DNA from: Peptoclostridium acidaminophilum DSM 3953
Lineage (GTDB): Bacteria > Bacillota > Clostridia > Peptostreptococcales > Peptostreptococcaceae
NCBI RefSeq assembly: GCF_000597865.1
Contig: NZ_CP007453.1
Span: 186,001 to 250,000 of the forward strand
DNA length: 64,000 bases
Direction: 5' to 3'
Position 1 is the stretch's first letter. Each line of letters opens with the position of its first letter. Below are positions 63,369-64,000 of the stretch, piece by piece. The translations under genes were made by a program, and so were the position numbers. The notes under the pieces are model-generated. The model was given only the letters and a program-made list of their open reading frames with translations, was not told the origin of the DNA and made no database searches.

Positions 63369-64000
63369 TAAATTTGGCGATTCGTGACATTCGGCACAGC
63401 TGGTGGCGTTATTCTCTTACCGGAATAATTCTGGGGCTGTTGATTGCAACTACAATTACAATGTTTGGCATTTACAGGGGCATGGTTGCTGACGCGGTTG
63501 CACTTCCTGCAAAGTCGGGTGCTGATATATGGGTTGTACAAAAGGACACACTGGGGCCATATGCGGAAGCCTCTTCTCTTTATTCTGATGAGCAGCTTGG
63601 GTTAGCGGGATTTCCAGGAGTTTCAGAAGCTGCCAATGTGCTCTATTTCACTTTGCAGGTGCAGAGGGGAGCTGATGATGTTAGGGTCATGATTGCTGGA
63701 TATGAGGATGGAAAAATTGGACAGCCGACTAGTATCATTGCAGGACGGCCAATTGTCAAATCAAAATACGAAGCTGTGGCCGACGCAAGCAGCGGATTTG
63801 AAATAGGTGACAAGCTCTTGATACGGCGCAACGAGTATACGGTTGTAGGTTTAACCGAACGAATGACAAGCACGGGCGGAGACCCTATTGTATTCCTTCG
63901 ATTAAAAGACGCACAGGAGGTTCAATTCGATGAAGATAATACTTCCATTTACAATGACCGGAAGAGAAGTAATCAAAATGAGAGTAATGAGTTTGCCAAA
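63365..64000 (+). CDS. MacB/FtsX-type ABC transporter permease (runs off the window)
   Basis: Open for 212 codons to the last base without a stop. It starts MINLAIRDIRHSWWRYSLTG, with a membrane segment IILGLLIATTITMFGIYRGM, then an extracytoplasmic MacB_PCD domain (ADIWVVQKDTLGPYAEAS, IAGRPIVKSKYEAVADASSG, FEIGDKLLIRRNEYTVVGLT). The C-terminal FtsX membrane domain lies beyond the window. It is translationally coupled to the adaptor and should form the inner-membrane part of that exporter; the ATPase is presumably further downstream. Confidence 0.85.
   Translation, partial: MINLAIRDIRHSWWRYSLTGIILGLLIATTITMFGIYRGMVADAVALPAKSGADIWVVQKDTLGPYAEASSLYSDEQLGLAGFPGVSEAANVLYFTLQVQRGADDVRVMIAGYEDGKIGQPTSIIAGRPIVKSKYEAVADASSGFEIGDKLLIRRNEYTVVGLTERMTSTGGDPIVFLRLKDAQEVQFDEDNTSIYNDRKRSNQNESNEFAK

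Overview
The window is low-GC, with Clostridia-type genes: Shine-Dalgarno GGAGG starts, a clostridial-style c-di-GMP-I riboswitch, NapH-like ferredoxins, a DUF2680-like exported protein and a stalk-domain protein. An anaerobic member of Clostridia is likely; the species cannot be named from the sequence. No rRNA, tRNA or CRISPR array was seen. The outstanding character is insertion-sequence load: three identical IS3-family copies with perfect 3-bp target duplications, two full copies plus fragments of a second IS3-type element, two IS256-family copies with 8-bp duplications, a truncated IS21-type element, a third IS3-type element, an IS110 remnant and two TnpB (IS200/IS605-type) elements.

Layout. 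1-2270: two tandem large serine recombinases, the probable end of an integrated element. 2440-7050: a TetR-type regulator with a palindromic operator, an MpsC/DUF2294 protein, a GGDEF-EAL c-di-GMP phosphodiesterase split by an IS, and an orphan c-di-GMP-I riboswitch followed by two hairpins. 7071-8757: IS. 8758-13400: decayed accessory DNA with a three-gene cassette (unknown protein, MORN-AAA+ ATPase, unknown protein). 13406-20906: a probable defence island, made of an overlapping pair of unrecognised genes (the second encodes a protein with glycine-rich membrane segments and is split by an IS) and then a pair of DUF262 proteins of the GmrSD type. 21134-32300: YdeI-like gene, then an IS graveyard containing a truncated mgtE, a recombinase fragment and an exported Gly/Gln-rich protein.

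32589-48482 is mostly housekeeping or accessory metabolism: pRiA4b ORF-3-like protein, methyltransferase, GyrI-like protein, PhzF, two pirins (one split by an IS), a divergent MerR/iron-sulfur flavoprotein pair, a TnpB, iron alcohol dehydrogenase, FMN-binding split-barrel protein, two NapH-like membrane ferredoxins, a small cupin and an M20 amidohydrolase. 48604-64000: HD hydrolase, molybdate/tungstate-type ABC permease and ATPase without a binding protein, a PEP-synthase/rifampin-phosphotransferase-like enzyme behind a structured leader, a MoaE-like protein, MarR plus a FUSC-type efflux gene split by IS256, a second copy of the cupin, and an efflux adaptor-permease pair running off the end.

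Four genes are cleanly interrupted by IS insertions and can be rebuilt in frame by removing the IS and one copy of the target duplication: GGDEF-EAL (540 aa), the membrane protein of the unknown pair (512 aa), pirin (279 aa) and the FUSC protein (651 aa). The identity of the IS copies and the intact duplications point to recent transposition. The most promising undescribed material is the 13406-16870 gene pair beside the DUF262 pair, the MORN-AAA+ cassette, the structured leader before 51219, and a mosaic family of intergenic hairpin repeats.
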